From Mycolicibacterium rhodesiae NBB3 (GTDB lineage Bacteria > Actinomycetota > Actinomycetes > Mycobacteriales > Mycobacteriaceae), in assembly GCF_000230895.2 (NCBI RefSeq), contig NC_016604.1, forward strand, positions 1,674,001-1,738,000: 64,000 nucleotides of DNA. Reading direction: 5' to 3'. Made by a program: the position numbers and the translations under genes. Of this stretch, positions 35,011 to 44,581 are shown one piece after another. Positions within the stretch are counted from its first letter, which is position 1, and every line of letters starts with the position of its first letter. The notes beneath the pieces were generated by a model. It made no database searches and had not been told where the DNA came from. It saw only the letters and a list, made by a program, of their open reading frames with translations.

Positions 35011-36153
35011 TCAGACCAGCGGTTCGTTTTCTCGGATACCGCGGTAGAAGCCGCGCCGCACGATCAGCGACATCAGGATGCGTTCGAACGACCACGCGGG
35101 GAATCTGAACGGCTTTCCGTTCGGCGCGAAGACCTCCAACCCTTCGGGCTGAATACCGAGGATCGAACCCCATCGCCTGCTGGCAGGACGGAACGAACGC
35201 AGCGGTTGATCGTTGAACTCGGCCAGGATGTTTCGCGCGAGCAGACCGTCGGCGCGGTTGCGCGCCGACGTGCGCAGCGGATCGGTGGCGGCGACGTCGC
35301 CGACCGCGAACACGCCGCGATGATCGGGCACTCTCAGCTCCGGTGTGACGCGAACGAATCCGTTCTCGTCCAGCAGCTCGGCGGGCAGCCAGTCCGTGTT
35401 CGGAACGACGCGACCGACCGCCCACAGCACGGCGCCTGCAGACGCGGGCGGCTGTCCGGTGCTGAATTCGACCGGCCCGCTGGTGATGTCATCGCATTCG
35501 AAGCCGTCGGGGATCACCACGCGGTGACCGGGATGCAGCTGCACGCCGGACTCCACCAGACGGCTGCGTACCCGCTCCCACGCCCGGTCGTGATGATGCT
35601 CCAGTGCGCGCTGCCCAGGGAAGTACAGATCCACCCGCTTCCCCGGCCATGTTCTCGCCACGTTGTACGCACTGCTCACCGCCGCCGCACCGCCGCCGAT
35701 GACGATCACCGAGTCGGCGGCGGCCAGGCGGTCGTGCGCGGCGCGCAGCCCGGCGGCGATCTCGTCGGCGGACTCCACGCCGGGCCTGCGCCAGAACCCG
35801 TTCGTCACACCCGTTGAGATCACCAGCGCGTCATAGGGTTCGACGGCCGCGATGCCGTCCGGACGGTTCACAAAAACCTTGCGGGCGGCCAGGTCGACAC
35901 CGGTCAGCGTTCCCTGGACGGTGCGCACCCGGTCGAGTCCGCGGAACTTGTCGAAGGAGATCCAGTTGTGCCGGGCCCACTCGTTGGGCCGCGACAGTCG
36001 CCAACCCAACTCCTGTCCGCTGACGAGCCCCGGCTTCGACGAGATACCGACGACCTCGGCGTGCTTGGCCAGTTTGATCGCAGTGAGCACACCGCTGTCG
36101 CCGAGCCCGGCGATGACCACGCGTCGCATCCGGTCACCATAGTCCCCTGTCAT
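35011..36153 (-). CDS. FAD-dependent pyridine-nucleotide oxidoreductase (NDH-2/AIF-like)
   Basis: The 380-residue protein has two dinucleotide-binding motifs: FAD site VVIAGLGDSGVLTA near the N-terminus and NAD(P)H site VIVIGGGAAAVSSAY in the middle, and the C-terminal FAD motif GVFAVGDVAA. There is no membrane anchor except a possible C-terminal amphipathic region. It resembles NADH dehydrogenase-like or ferredoxin-reductase-like enzymes; the electron acceptor is unknown. The ATG at 36153 overlaps the stop of the upstream PPOX gene (TGATG); ATG 36132 is an alternative that begins right at the FAD motif. Confidence 0.85.
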   Translation of the reverse strand: MTGDYGDRMRRVVIAGLGDSGVLTAIKLAKHAEVVGISSKPGLVSGQELGWRLSRPNEWARHNWISFDKFRGLDRVRTVQGTLTGVDLAARKVFVNRPDGIAAVEPYDALVISTGVTNGFWRRPGVESADEIAAGLRAAHDRLAAADSVIVIGGGAAAVSSAYNVARTWPGKRVDLYFPGQRALEHHHDRAWERVRSRLVESGVQLHPGHRVVIPDGFECDDITSGPVEFSTGQPPASAGAVLWAVGRVVPNTDWLPAELLDENGFVRVTPELRVPDHRGVFAVGDVAATDPLRTSARNRADGLLARNILAEFNDQPLRSFRPASRRWGSILGIQPEGLEVFAPNGKPFRFPAWSFERILMSLIVRRGFYRGIRENEPLV

Positions 36154-36575
36154 CAGCGGAGCTTTTCGCCGTATACGCGCTCCACGGTCAGCGTCATCAA
36201 CACCCGGCGATCGGACACCATCACCGACCGGTATTCGTCCCAGTCCGGATGTTCGCCTGCGGCGCTGCGGTAATGGTCCACCAGCGCCTCGACTTCGGGA
36301 CCGTTCGGGTCCAGCCCCGGTCCGGTGAGGGTCACCGAGCCCTCGGCGGTCGCCCACGCCCAGCCGTCGGAGCTGGTGACCTCGATCGCCGCGCGGGGGT
36401 CGCGACGCAGATTGGCCGTCTTGGCTCGGCCCTCGGTCATCGACACGTAGATGGTGTCGGCGTCGCGGTCGTAGAACGGGGTCACCGGGGACAGCTGCGG
36501 CAGCCCGCTGGATTTGATGGTGGCCAGCACCCCGAGCCGGCTTTCGGCGAGGAGCGTGCGCGGGTCAAAGGTCAT
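36153..36575 (-). CDS. PPOX-class F420-dependent protein (Rv1155-like)
   Basis: The 140-residue protein has the split beta-barrel fold with RLGVLATIKSSGLPQLSPVTPFYD at the N-terminus and KTANLRRDPRAAIEVTSSDGWAW in the centre, typical of F420-binding members such as Rv1155. It probably reduces an unknown compound with F420H2. It overlaps the FAD oxidoreductase start by one base and is the first gene of that pair. Confidence 0.85.
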   Translation of the reverse strand: MTFDPRTLLAESRLGVLATIKSSGLPQLSPVTPFYDRDADTIYVSMTEGRAKTANLRRDPRAAIEVTSSDGWAWATAEGSVTLTGPGLDPNGPEVEALVDHYRSAAGEHPDWDEYRSVMVSDRRVLMTLTVERVYGEKLR

Positions 36576-36614
36576 GTGCTTGCCAACCCGGTTCGGCGCG
36601 ACGGCTATTCCGCA

Positions 36615-37412
36615 TCAGCTCGACGGTGCGTCGATGCGCACCCGGTACATCTTCGGCCAGTACTTGCCGGTGATCAGGAATTCGTCGCCGTCGATGTGCG
36701 CGGTGCCGTTCAGCACCTTCTGGCGGTCGGCGCCGGCGGCGCGCGACACGTCGCTGGCATCCACGACGAGGTCGACGACACCGGTCCCCGGGTCGATTCG
36801 CACGATCTTGTCCGACATCCAGACGTTGGCCCAGACTTTCCCGTCGACGCAATCCAGCTCGTTGAGCCGATCGATGGCCAATCCGTTCAGCGTGACGACG
36901 ATCGAACCCGTCTCCGCGAAGCTCACCGAGTCGTGGAACCTCAGCCGGTCAGTGCCGTCGGTGCGCACCAGCCGCTCCCCGTCATTGCACAGTCCCCAGC
37001 CCTCGCCCTGAACCGGCACCTCCCGCAGCGGCGTCAACGTGGCGATGTCCCACTCGATCGCCACGCCGTCCTTCCAGGTGAGTTCCCAGATCTTGTCGCC
37101 GACGACGGTGATGCCCTCGCCGTAGTAGTTGTTGGGCAAGGGCGCGAACCGGATCACGGCGCCGGTCTTCGGATCGAGTTCACGCAGCTGCGACTTGCCT
37201 GCCTCGCCGGTGCCCTCATAGAGGACGGGGCCATCGAACTCCAGGCCCTCGATCCAGGCGGAGGTGTCGTGGGGAATCTCGGACAGCACCACGGGCTTCA
37301 CCGTCGGGACGGGCCCCTTCGAGACACTCGTCGTGGACTCGGCCGCCGGTTGGGCGCCGCCGCCGCAGCCCACGACGAGCGCGATCAGCGCGACTGCCCA
37401 GATGACCCTCAT
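36615..37412 (-). CDS. Lipoprotein glutaminyl-peptide cyclotransferase (glutamine cyclotransferase family)
   Basis: The 265-residue protein has a lipoprotein signal with LVVGC (Cys16) followed by a five-bladed beta-propeller. Typical elements are PHDTSAWIEGLEF, YEGTGEAGKSQLRELD, NNYYGEGITVVGDKIWELTWK and NELDCVDGKVWANVW; these match the PF05096 glutaminyl cyclases, which turn N-terminal Gln into pyroglutamate. The ATG at 37412 starts the signal peptide; the frame continues upstream only as an antisense shadow of hrpA. Confidence 0.9.
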   Translation of the reverse strand: MRVIWAVALIALVVGCGGGAQPAAESTTSVSKGPVPTVKPVVLSEIPHDTSAWIEGLEFDGPVLYEGTGEAGKSQLRELDPKTGAVIRFAPLPNNYYGEGITVVGDKIWELTWKDGVAIEWDIATLTPLREVPVQGEGWGLCNDGERLVRTDGTDRLRFHDSVSFAETGSIVVTLNGLAIDRLNELDCVDGKVWANVWMSDKIVRIDPGTGVVDLVVDASDVSRAAGADRQKVLNGTAHIDGDEFLITGKYWPKMYRVRIDAPSS

Positions 37413-37441
37413 GGACCTATCAATACCCGATCGAGCGCCGT

Positions 37442-40400
37442 TCAGGGCTTGACCGCGTCGATCATGCGGTAGATCCGCTGCTCGCTGACCGGCCGGGCTG
37501 TGCCGAGCTGTTGCGCCCACAGACTGACCCGCAGCTCCTCGATTTGGCGCTCGATGTCGCGGATGTCGTCGGCGGCCGCACGGACGGGTGGCAGGGCACC
37601 GACGAGATCGTCGAGCGCGTCCTGCACGGCGTGGACCCGCTGCATCCGCTCGCGATCGGCTGCCACGGAATGCGGGAGCCGGTCCAACCGCCTGGTGATC
37701 GCCGTCAGGTAGCGCGCGAGGTCGGTGAGGCGGCCGGCGCCGGTGAGGGTGACGAAGCCCTCGGGCATCAACCTGTCGAGCTGATCGCGGATGTCGGCGA
37801 TCGCGTCGGCCTGTGCGGGTAACGGTTCGGCAGGTAGCGCCAGCTCGACCTCGTGGGCGGCGGCGAGCACCTTCTGGACCCGGTCGAGGATCGCCTGGGC
37901 GGTGGGCACGATTTGTCTTCCGACGCGATCCCGCAGTGCGCTGAACTCGGCGCGGGTCCACACCGGCGCCGTGGCGAGGATGTCCGTCGCGGCATCGGCG
38001 CAGTCGTCGAGCAAGGCACCGAGCGACCCGTCCGGATTGGCGCCCAACACCAGCCGGGCACGGGGATCCAGCGCTCGCTCAAGGCTTTTCACCGGCGACG
38101 GCACTGCTAGGCGCAATAGCCTGCGGGTTCCCGGCCCCATCGCGGCCGCCTGCTCGGCCGCTGTCGGAAACACGCGGACGTCGACGCCCGTGCCCGCATC
38201 GACCAGCGCCGGATAGCCGCGCACCAGGTGGCCACCGCTGGAACTCTGGACGGTGCGGGGCAGCTCGTCGAGGTCGTCCGGCCAGGCGCGCATGCCTTTG
38301 CGTTCCAGTTCGCCCGCGACGGCCTCGGCGACGGCCCGACGGATCGGCGCGGCGAGTTGCTCCTGCAGTGCCTCGAGATCTTTGCCGCGCGCCACCTCCT
38401 GACCCTCGGACTCCACTGCGAACGTGACCCGCAGGTGCGGTGGCAGCTTGTCGAGGTCGAACGCGTCGATCGGGACGAGCACGCGGCTCAGCCGGTGCAA
38501 TTCCCGCTGAACGGCCTGCAGTATCGGTTCGCCGTCCGGTGCGATCGACGCGAGCACGGCGCGTGCAGTGTCCGGCGCCGGAACGAAGTTGCGGCGCAGA
38601 TCCTTTGGCAGCGATTTGATCAGCGCGGTGACGAGCTCCTCCCGCAGCGCGGGTACCTGCCAGGAGAATTCGCCGCCGCCGAGTCGGGCCAGCACCTCGA
38701 CGGGGACGTGCACCGTCACACCGTCGTCCTCGGCACCCGGCTCGAATCGGTACGTCAGTGGCAGCGCCAGTTCGTCGGCGTGCCAGGTGTCCGGCTGATC
38801 GGACGTCGGGTCGTCCTTGCGCAGCAGATCGTCGCGGGTCAGCGTCAGCAGCTCGGGGGTTTTGTGGCGTTGCTTCTTCCACCACGCGTCGAAGTGCTTC
38901 GCCGACACGGCATCCGCGGGCACACGGGCGTCGTAGAACGCAAACACCTGGTCGTCGCCGACCAAGAGATCGCGCCGTCGCGCCTTCTCCTCGAGTTCTT
39001 CCAATTCCTCACGCAGCCGGACATTGTCGCGGAAGAAGTGATGGCGGGTCTGCCAGTCCCCTTCGACGAGTGCGTGCCGGATGAACAGTTCGCGAGCGAG
39101 AACCGGTTCGACATTCGCGTAGCCGACCCGGCGGCGCGGTACCAGCGGCAGACCGAAGAGTGTGACGCGCTCATAGGCCATCACCGCGCCGCGCTGCGCG
39201 TCCCAGTGCGGCTCGCTGTAGGTGCGCTGCACGAGGTCGCCCGCGACTCTTTCGATGGCCTCGGGCTGGATGCGCGCGGCGATGCGACCGTAGAGCCTGC
39301 TCGTCTCGACGAGGTCGGCGACGACGATCCAGCGGGGCGGACGCTTGGTGAGCACCGACCCGGGGGCGAGGACGAATTTCACGTTGCGGGCACCCTGAAA
39401 CTCGCGGGACTCGCCCTCGCGTACACCGATGTGCGACAGCAGACCGGCCAGCAGCGCCGCGTGTACGCGCGCGGGATCGGCGGGTTCGGGGTCGACGGAC
39501 TCTCTGATGCCGAGGTCGCGGGCGATGCTGCGCAGCTGCCCCGTGAGGTCCTGCCATTCGCGAATACGCAGATAGTGCAGGAACTCCTCGCGGCACATCC
39601 GTCGAAAGGCGTTGCCTGACCGTTCTTTTCGTTGTTCGCCCAGGTAGCGCCACAGGTTCAGGTAGGACACGAAGTCCGAATGCTCGTCGGCGAACCGGGC
39701 ATGCTTCTGCCGGGCGGCCTCTTCATGGTCGGTCGGCCGTTCCCGGGGATCGGGGATCGACAGCGCGGCGGCCAGCACGAGGATCTCGCGCACGCATCCC
39801 TCTTCGTCGGCCTGCAGGATCATCCGACCGAGGCGCGGGTCGACGGGCAGCTGTGCCAGCCGACGTCCGATGTCGGTGATGGCACCATTTGCGTCGAAGG
39901 CGCCGAGCTCCTGCAGCAGCACGACGCCGTCGCGGATGCTGCGGCGCTCGGGCGGATCGAGGAACGGAAACGTCTCGATGTCACCGAGATTCAAAGCCGC
40001 CATCTGCAGAATGACCGCGGCCAGGTTGGTCCGCAGGATCTCCGGATCCGTGTAGCGGGGACGCGATTCGAAGTCGTCTTCGGAGTACAGCCGGATGCAC
40101 ACGCCGGGTGCGGTGCGGCCCGAGCGGCCCGCGCGCTGGGCGGCCGATGCCTGCGAGATCGGCTCGATCGGCAACCGCTGCACCTTGGTCCTACGGCTGT
40201 AGCGGGAGATGCGGGCGGTGCCGGGATCGACGACGTAGCGGATGCCAGGCACCGTCAGCGAGGTCTCGGCGACGTTGGTGGCCAACACGATTCGCCGCCC
40301 GCTGCGACTCGGCTGGAACACCCGTTGTTGTTCTGCGGTCGGCAGACGCGCATACAGCGGCAGCACCTCAGTGTTCTTCAGGTGCCGTAACGCCTCTGCG

Positions 40401-41368
40401 GTGTCGCGGATCTCCCTTTCCCCGGACAGGAAGACCAGGACGTCACCGGGCGGTTCGGCCTCCAGCTCCTGCACCGCGTCGACGATGGCATCGGTCGGAT
40501 CGCGCAGTTCGGTGCGCACCACTTCGTGGTCGGGGTCGTCGGGGTCTTCGGAGCCGCCCCGGCGGCGACCTCCGGCTTCGGAATCATCGGCCACCACAGG
40601 CACTTCCAGCGGCCGGTACCGGATCTCCACCGGATACGTCCGCCCCGACACCTCGACAATCGGCGCTCCCGAGAAGTGCGCCGCGAAGCGTTCGGGCTCG
40701 ATCGTCGCGGAGGTGACGATCACTTTGAGGTCGGGCCGTCGAGGCAACAGCTCACGCAGATACCCGAGCAGGAAGTCGATGTTGAGGCTGCGTTCGTGGG
40801 CCTCGTCGAGGATCAGGGTGTCGTAACGCAGCAGGCGGCGGTCGCGCTGGATCTCGGCGAGCAGGATCCCGTCGGTCATCAGCTTCACCAGGGTGCGGTC
40901 ACTGGCCCGGTCGGTGAACCGCACGGTGTAGCCGACGGCCTCACCGAGCGGGGTGCCCAACTCGTCGGCGATGCGCTGGCCCACGGTGCGGGCGGCGAGA
41001 CGGCGCGGCTGGGTGTGGCCGATCGTGCCGCGGATACCGCGGCCCAGCTCGAGGCAGATCTTGGGCAGCTGCGTCGTCTTACCCGAACCCGTCTCACCCG
41101 CCACGATGACTACCTGGTGGTCGGTGATGGCCTTGGCAATCTCGTCGCGGCGCTCGTTGACGGGCAGATCGGGGTAGGTGATCGTCGGCACGGCGGCCAA
41201 CCGGGTGGCGACGAGGCCCTCGGCCGCGGCGATCTGCTCGGCGACCTGCCGGAGCTTGTCGGGTCCGGCACCGCGAAGGTTCTTGACGCGTCGGGCCAGG
41301 CGCGCCGCGTCGCGGATCGTCAGACCGTCGAGGCGCCCGCGAAGCTGCGCGACGGATGGCTCGGACAT
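37442..41368 (-). CDS. hrpA: ATP-dependent RNA helicase HrpA
   Basis: The 1308-residue protein is a full-length DEAH-box helicase. The Walker A motif is GETGSGKTT (Lys98), Walker B is DEAHERS, followed by SATIEPERF, then the helicase C domain with QRAGRSGRTAPG, and HA2, OB and DUF3418 regions to the end. HrpA is involved in mRNA processing and in rescuing stalled or collided ribosomes. The ATG at 41368 is chosen by alignment with family N-termini; the open frame upstream to 41791 is antisense to the MTHFR gene. The length is normal for actinobacterial members. Confidence 0.95.
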   Translation of the reverse strand: MSEPSVAQLRGRLDGLTIRDAARLARRVKNLRGAGPDKLRQVAEQIAAAEGLVATRLAAVPTITYPDLPVNERRDEIAKAITDHQVVIVAGETGSGKTTQLPKICLELGRGIRGTIGHTQPRRLAARTVGQRIADELGTPLGEAVGYTVRFTDRASDRTLVKLMTDGILLAEIQRDRRLLRYDTLILDEAHERSLNIDFLLGYLRELLPRRPDLKVIVTSATIEPERFAAHFSGAPIVEVSGRTYPVEIRYRPLEVPVVADDSEAGGRRRGGSEDPDDPDHEVVRTELRDPTDAIVDAVQELEAEPPGDVLVFLSGEREIRDTAEALRHLKNTEVLPLYARLPTAEQQRVFQPSRSGRRIVLATNVAETSLTVPGIRYVVDPGTARISRYSRRTKVQRLPIEPISQASAAQRAGRSGRTAPGVCIRLYSEDDFESRPRYTDPEILRTNLAAVILQMAALNLGDIETFPFLDPPERRSIRDGVVLLQELGAFDANGAITDIGRRLAQLPVDPRLGRMILQADEEGCVREILVLAAALSIPDPRERPTDHEEAARQKHARFADEHSDFVSYLNLWRYLGEQRKERSGNAFRRMCREEFLHYLRIREWQDLTGQLRSIARDLGIRESVDPEPADPARVHAALLAGLLSHIGVREGESREFQGARNVKFVLAPGSVLTKRPPRWIVVADLVETSRLYGRIAARIQPEAIERVAGDLVQRTYSEPHWDAQRGAVMAYERVTLFGLPLVPRRRVGYANVEPVLARELFIRHALVEGDWQTRHHFFRDNVRLREELEELEEKARRRDLLVGDDQVFAFYDARVPADAVSAKHFDAWWKKQRHKTPELLTLTRDDLLRKDDPTSDQPDTWHADELALPLTYRFEPGAEDDGVTVHVPVEVLARLGGGEFSWQVPALREELVTALIKSLPKDLRRNFVPAPDTARAVLASIAPDGEPILQAVQRELHRLSRVLVPIDAFDLDKLPPHLRVTFAVESEGQEVARGKDLEALQEQLAAPIRRAVAEAVAGELERKGMRAWPDDLDELPRTVQSSSGGHLVRGYPALVDAGTGVDVRVFPTAAEQAAAMGPGTRRLLRLAVPSPVKSLERALDPRARLVLGANPDGSLGALLDDCADAATDILATAPVWTRAEFSALRDRVGRQIVPTAQAILDRVQKVLAAAHEVELALPAEPLPAQADAIADIRDQLDRLMPEGFVTLTGAGRLTDLARYLTAITRRLDRLPHSVAADRERMQRVHAVQDALDDLVGALPPVRAAADDIRDIERQIEELRVSLWAQQLGTARPVSEQRIYRMIDAVKP

Positions 41369-41385
41369 CCCAGAACCAGGCTGGA

Positions 41386-42288
41386 TCAGGGCTGGTCGGG
41401 CGACCAGTAGGCCAGCATCTCGGCGAAGGTCGAGAACGCCGGCACCGAGACGCCGTAGGTCGCCTCGAAGTGCACGCTGAGCGGGAAGCCGAGCTCGCCG
41501 ACTCCGTCGATCACCCGCTTGTACAGGTCGACCATCAGCGCGCGCTTGTCGGCGGGCTCGGTGGCGGCGAGCCGTTTGACGAACTCCTGCTCGTCGGCGA
41601 CCGCGGCGTTGCCGGGATCCTGGATCAGCCAGTTGATGAGGCCGACATTGGTCTCCATCTTCGGCACGAAGCCGAACGACAGCAGGATCTCCGGCCGATG
41701 ATCGGTCTCGGCGGCGAAATTGCGGAGAAAACCGACGATCGCATCGGAGTACAGCAGCTGGGTCATGCCGTACGTCGCGCCCTGGTCGCATTTGAAGTTG
41801 AACCGGCCGTGCTCGCCCTCGCGGGTTGGGATCAGGATGACGCCACGGTTTGGCACCAGGTCGTCGTAGATCGACAGAGCATCAGTCGGTGCGACGCCGG
41901 AACCCTCACCGTCATTCATGGTGCGCGGTACGCCGACGAACGCGATGCCGTCGAAACCCGCCGAGCTCAGCTGGGTCAGCCGCTGCCGCAGCGCCGCTTT
42001 GTCCAGGAAGGCCGTCACCTGGGTGCACAGGCCGTTCATCCCGGGCAGCTCGGGCCGGATCTCGTTCCAGAAGTCCAGGACGTCCATCTTCGGCTTCATC
42101 TCGATCGGCCGGTCGTCGTCCTCTTCGATCATGCCGGGGATCATCACGTGCCGGATCCGGCCCTCGAGGCCCGTCTCCGCGGCGCAACGCAGCACCTTCT
42201 GCGCTTCCTCCAGCGCCCGCTCATGACCATGCGCCCCGGCCTCTTGGTTCGGCGCAACGAGCTCGAGCGCGATGGTGTTGAGCGTCAC
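41386..42288 (-). CDS. Methylenetetrahydrofolate reductase of the mycobacterial Rv2172c type
   Basis: The 300-residue protein resembles the distantly related MTHFR of mycobacteria (Rv2172c; M. smegmatis has two). Visible elements are ALELVAPNQEAG at the start, HVMIPGMIEEDDDRP, GFDGIAFVGVPRTMNDGEG and FKCDQGATYGMTQLLYSD, the latter in the place of the flavin-binding segment of MetF. The enzyme makes 5-methyl-THF for methionine synthesis; the mycobacterial type is reported to work without bound flavin. The start is a GTG, with GGGGAG about nine bases upstream. It lies upstream of hrpA on the same strand with a 17-base gap. Confidence 0.83.
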   Translation of the reverse strand: MTLNTIALELVAPNQEAGAHGHERALEEAQKVLRCAAETGLEGRIRHVMIPGMIEEDDDRPIEMKPKMDVLDFWNEIRPELPGMNGLCTQVTAFLDKAALRQRLTQLSSAGFDGIAFVGVPRTMNDGEGSGVAPTDALSIYDDLVPNRGVILIPTREGEHGRFNFKCDQGATYGMTQLLYSDAIVGFLRNFAAETDHRPEILLSFGFVPKMETNVGLINWLIQDPGNAAVADEQEFVKRLAATEPADKRALMVDLYKRVIDGVGELGFPLSVHFEATYGVSVPAFSTFAEMLAYWSPDQP

Positions 42289-42417
42289 CGGACTGCTCCC
42301 CTAACCGAATCTCAAAAACGTCCCCCTCGGCGGGCAGGTCGACGATGACCACACCTGATATTTGCCGGGGACCTCACCTTACAGACCCGGGCTGCGGCCC
42401 TCCGTAGTCTGGGTGAC

Positions 42418-43884
42418 GTGAGCATGGCACTGGACGACCTGTTCGCGCGGGAGCTGCCCGAGCTGGCCATCCGCTGGCAGGCCGAAGCCGCCCCCGAACC
42501 GCGTCTGCTCGTCCTCAACGAGCCCCTGGCCTCCCAACTCGGCATCGACCCCGGCTGGTTGCGATGCGGCGAGGGACTGCGATTTCTCACCGGCAACCTG
42601 GTCCCCGACGGCGCGGTCCCGGTGGCGCAGGGTTACGCCGGACACCAGTTCGGCGGCTATGTTCCGCGACTCGGCGACGGCAGGGCGCTGTTGCTGGGGG
42701 AAATCGCGACAGCCGACGGGAGTCTCCGTGACCTCCATCTCAAGGGTTCGGGCGCGACGCCGTTCGCGCGGGGCGGCGACGGTTTCGCGGCGGTCGGTCC
42801 GATGCTTCGCGAGTACATCGTCAGCGAGGCCATGCACGCCCTCGGGATACCGACGACCCGGTCGCTGGCCGTGGTCGCCACGGGTCGGTCAGTCCAGCGC
42901 GATACGCCCCTGCCGGGCGCTGTGCTCGCCCGCATCGCGAGCAGCCACCTGCGCGTCGGCACCTTCCAGTACGTCGCTGCCGCCGGTGACGGAGGGGGCC
43001 CACAGCTTGCTAGGGGAGTGCTGCGCAGGCTGGCCGATCACGCCATCGCCCGGCACTACCCGGATGCGGCAGGAGCACAGAACCGCTACCTCGCGCTGTT
43101 CGACGCTGTCGGCTCCGCCCAGGCTGCGCTGGTCGCACAGTGGATGCTCGTCGGGTTCGTGCATGGCGTGATGAACACCGACAACATGACGATCTCCGGC
43201 GAGACCATCGACTACGGGCCGTGCGCCTTCATGGAGGCCTACGACCCGGAGACGGTGTTCAGCTCGATCGACTCATGGGGCCGCTACGCCTACGGCAATC
43301 AGCCCTCGATCGCGGGATGGAATCTGGCCCGCTTCGCCGAAACGCTGCTGCCGCTGATCGACGGCGATCAGGACCGCGCGGTTGAAATCGCGCAGCAGAG
43401 CCTCACCGGGTTCGGCGCGCAGCTGCAATCGGCGCTGGCGACGGGAATGCGCGCCAAGCTCGGTCTGGCCGGCGACGTTGCGGAGGAGGTAGCGACACCG
43501 TTGATGAACGACGGGCTCGCGCTGCTCGCGGAAAGCCACGTCGACTTCACGTCTTTCTTCCGCAACCTCGGCCGAGCGGCGCGCGGCGACGCCGAGCCGG
43601 CTCGCGGGATGTTTATGAACCTCGCAGGGTTCGACGAGTGGCTCGCGCGGTGGCAGGCACTGAACCCGGACCCTGCGACCATGGATCGCGTCAATCCGAT
43701 CTACATCCCGCGAAACCATCTCGTCGAGGAGGCGCTCGAGGCGGCGACCGGTGGCGACCTGGAGCCGTTGACTCAGCTGCTGGATGCGGTGAGCTCTCCC
43801 TACGACGAACGGCCTGGCCTTCGGCGGTACGCCGAGCCGGCTCCTGAGGACTTCGGCAAGTACCGGACCTTCTGCGGAACGTGA
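42418..43884 (+). CDS. selO: SelO-family protein AMPylase (YdiU)
   Basis: The 488-residue protein is a pseudokinase that transfers AMP to Ser, Thr or Tyr of target proteins, often redox-related. Typical motifs are [39 protein letters not shown] (nucleotide and Lys region), [29 protein letters not shown] (the catalytic-loop equivalent) and DYGPCAFM (in place of DFG). The length is normal. The C-terminus lacks the Sec/Cys extension of eukaryotic members but ends with FCGT. GTG 42418 or ATG 42424 may be the start. Confidence 0.93.
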   Translation: MSMALDDLFARELPELAIRWQAEAAPEPRLLVLNEPLASQLGIDPGWLRCGEGLRFLTGNLVPDGAVPVAQGYAGHQFGGYVPRLGDGRALLLGEIATADGSLRDLHLKGSGATPFARGGDGFAAVGPMLREYIVSEAMHALGIPTTRSLAVVATGRSVQRDTPLPGAVLARIASSHLRVGTFQYVAAAGDGGGPQLARGVLRRLADHAIARHYPDAAGAQNRYLALFDAVGSAQAALVAQWMLVGFVHGVMNTDNMTISGETIDYGPCAFMEAYDPETVFSSIDSWGRYAYGNQPSIAGWNLARFAETLLPLIDGDQDRAVEIAQQSLTGFGAQLQSALATGMRAKLGLAGDVAEEVATPLMNDGLALLAESHVDFTSFFRNLGRAARGDAEPARGMFMNLAGFDEWLARWQALNPDPATMDRVNPIYIPRNHLVEEALEAATGGDLEPLTQLLDAVSSPYDERPGLRRYAEPAPEDFGKYRTFCGT

Positions 43885-43895
43885 CCCCGGTGGCG

Positions 43896-44474
43896 CTAGG
43901 CGATATGCGGTTCGAGCGCCGCGGCGTCTCCGCTGTCGGCGGCGAGGTGCGCAAGCGCGAACCGCAGTCGCCTGCGGCCGCGGGACACTCTTGACATGAC
44001 GGTGCCGATCGGCACCTCCATCAGCTCCGCGGTCTCGGCATAGGTGTACTCCAGCGCGTCGGCGTAATACAGCGCCACCCGAGATCCCTGCGGCAGCGTC
44101 GCCATCGCGGCCGCGATCTCGGGGTCCGGCAATGCGTCGAAGAACTCCGACTCCGCGGAGCGTGACACGTCCTGCTCGGTCAGTTCGTCCAGCGAGACCT
44201 CTTGCGGTCGACGCTGCTTGGCGCGGAACCCACTGACCCACCGGTTGTAGAGAATCCGGAACAGCCATGCCTTGAAGTTGCTGCCGTCAGAGAAGGTGTC
44301 AAAGCCCGCGTACGCGTGCATCAACGCGTCCTGCAGTAGATCCTCGGCGTCGGCGTCGCAGCGGGTCAGCCGCCGGGCCCCGCGGGCCAGCATGTCGAGC
44401 AGCGGCGCCGCCTGAGCGGTGAAGCGCGCGCGCAGATCGTTGTCGGGCTCGGGTGTACTGGTGACAACCTTCAC
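43896..44474 (-). CDS. ECF RNA polymerase sigma factor, SigH-like
   Basis: The 192-residue protein has sigma region 2 (LLQDALMHAYAGFDTF ... NFKAWLFRILYNRWVSGFRAKQR) and region 4 (ALEYTYAETAELMEVPIGTV then MSRVSRGRRRL). The sequence resembles the SigH/SigR oxidative-stress group. Members of that group usually have a zinc-binding anti-sigma gene directly downstream, but the next gene here is selO on the other strand, so no anti-sigma is adjacent. A 26-base motif shared with the AhpD-like gene lies 60 bases upstream and may be its own promoter. Confidence 0.9.
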   Translation of the reverse strand: MKVVTSTPEPDNDLRARFTAQAAPLLDMLARGARRLTRCDADAEDLLQDALMHAYAGFDTFSDGSNFKAWLFRILYNRWVSGFRAKQRRPQEVSLDELTEQDVSRSAESEFFDALPDPEIAAAMATLPQGSRVALYYADALEYTYAETAELMEVPIGTVMSRVSRGRRRLRFALAHLAADSGDAAALEPHIA

Positions 44475-44534
44475 GATGGACCTCCGGGGACTAGGCGCGT
44501 CTCTTGCTCATGAGCCTCGCGCCCGGCGGCCTTG

Positions 44535-44560
44535 AACGGACCCTTGCAAACCCGTAGTCG
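44535..44560 (-). promoter_or_regulatory. Candidate ECF promoter before the sigma gene
   Basis: On the minus strand the motif is CGACTACGG, then 9 bases, then GGGTCCGTT. It matches the motif before the AhpD-like gene at 20 of 26 positions with identical spacing. CGTT is a typical ECF -10 core. A further partial copy (ACTACGGGTTCTTC) lies directly upstream at 44561-44580. Confidence 0.6.
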
Positions 44561-44581
44561 AAGAACCCGTAGTCCGTAGTG

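Noticed and set aside
38228..39619. Long open frame on the plus strand inside hrpA (463 codons)
   Set aside because: It is antisense to conserved helicase sequence and has no recognisable domain or ribosome site; high G+C makes such frames common.
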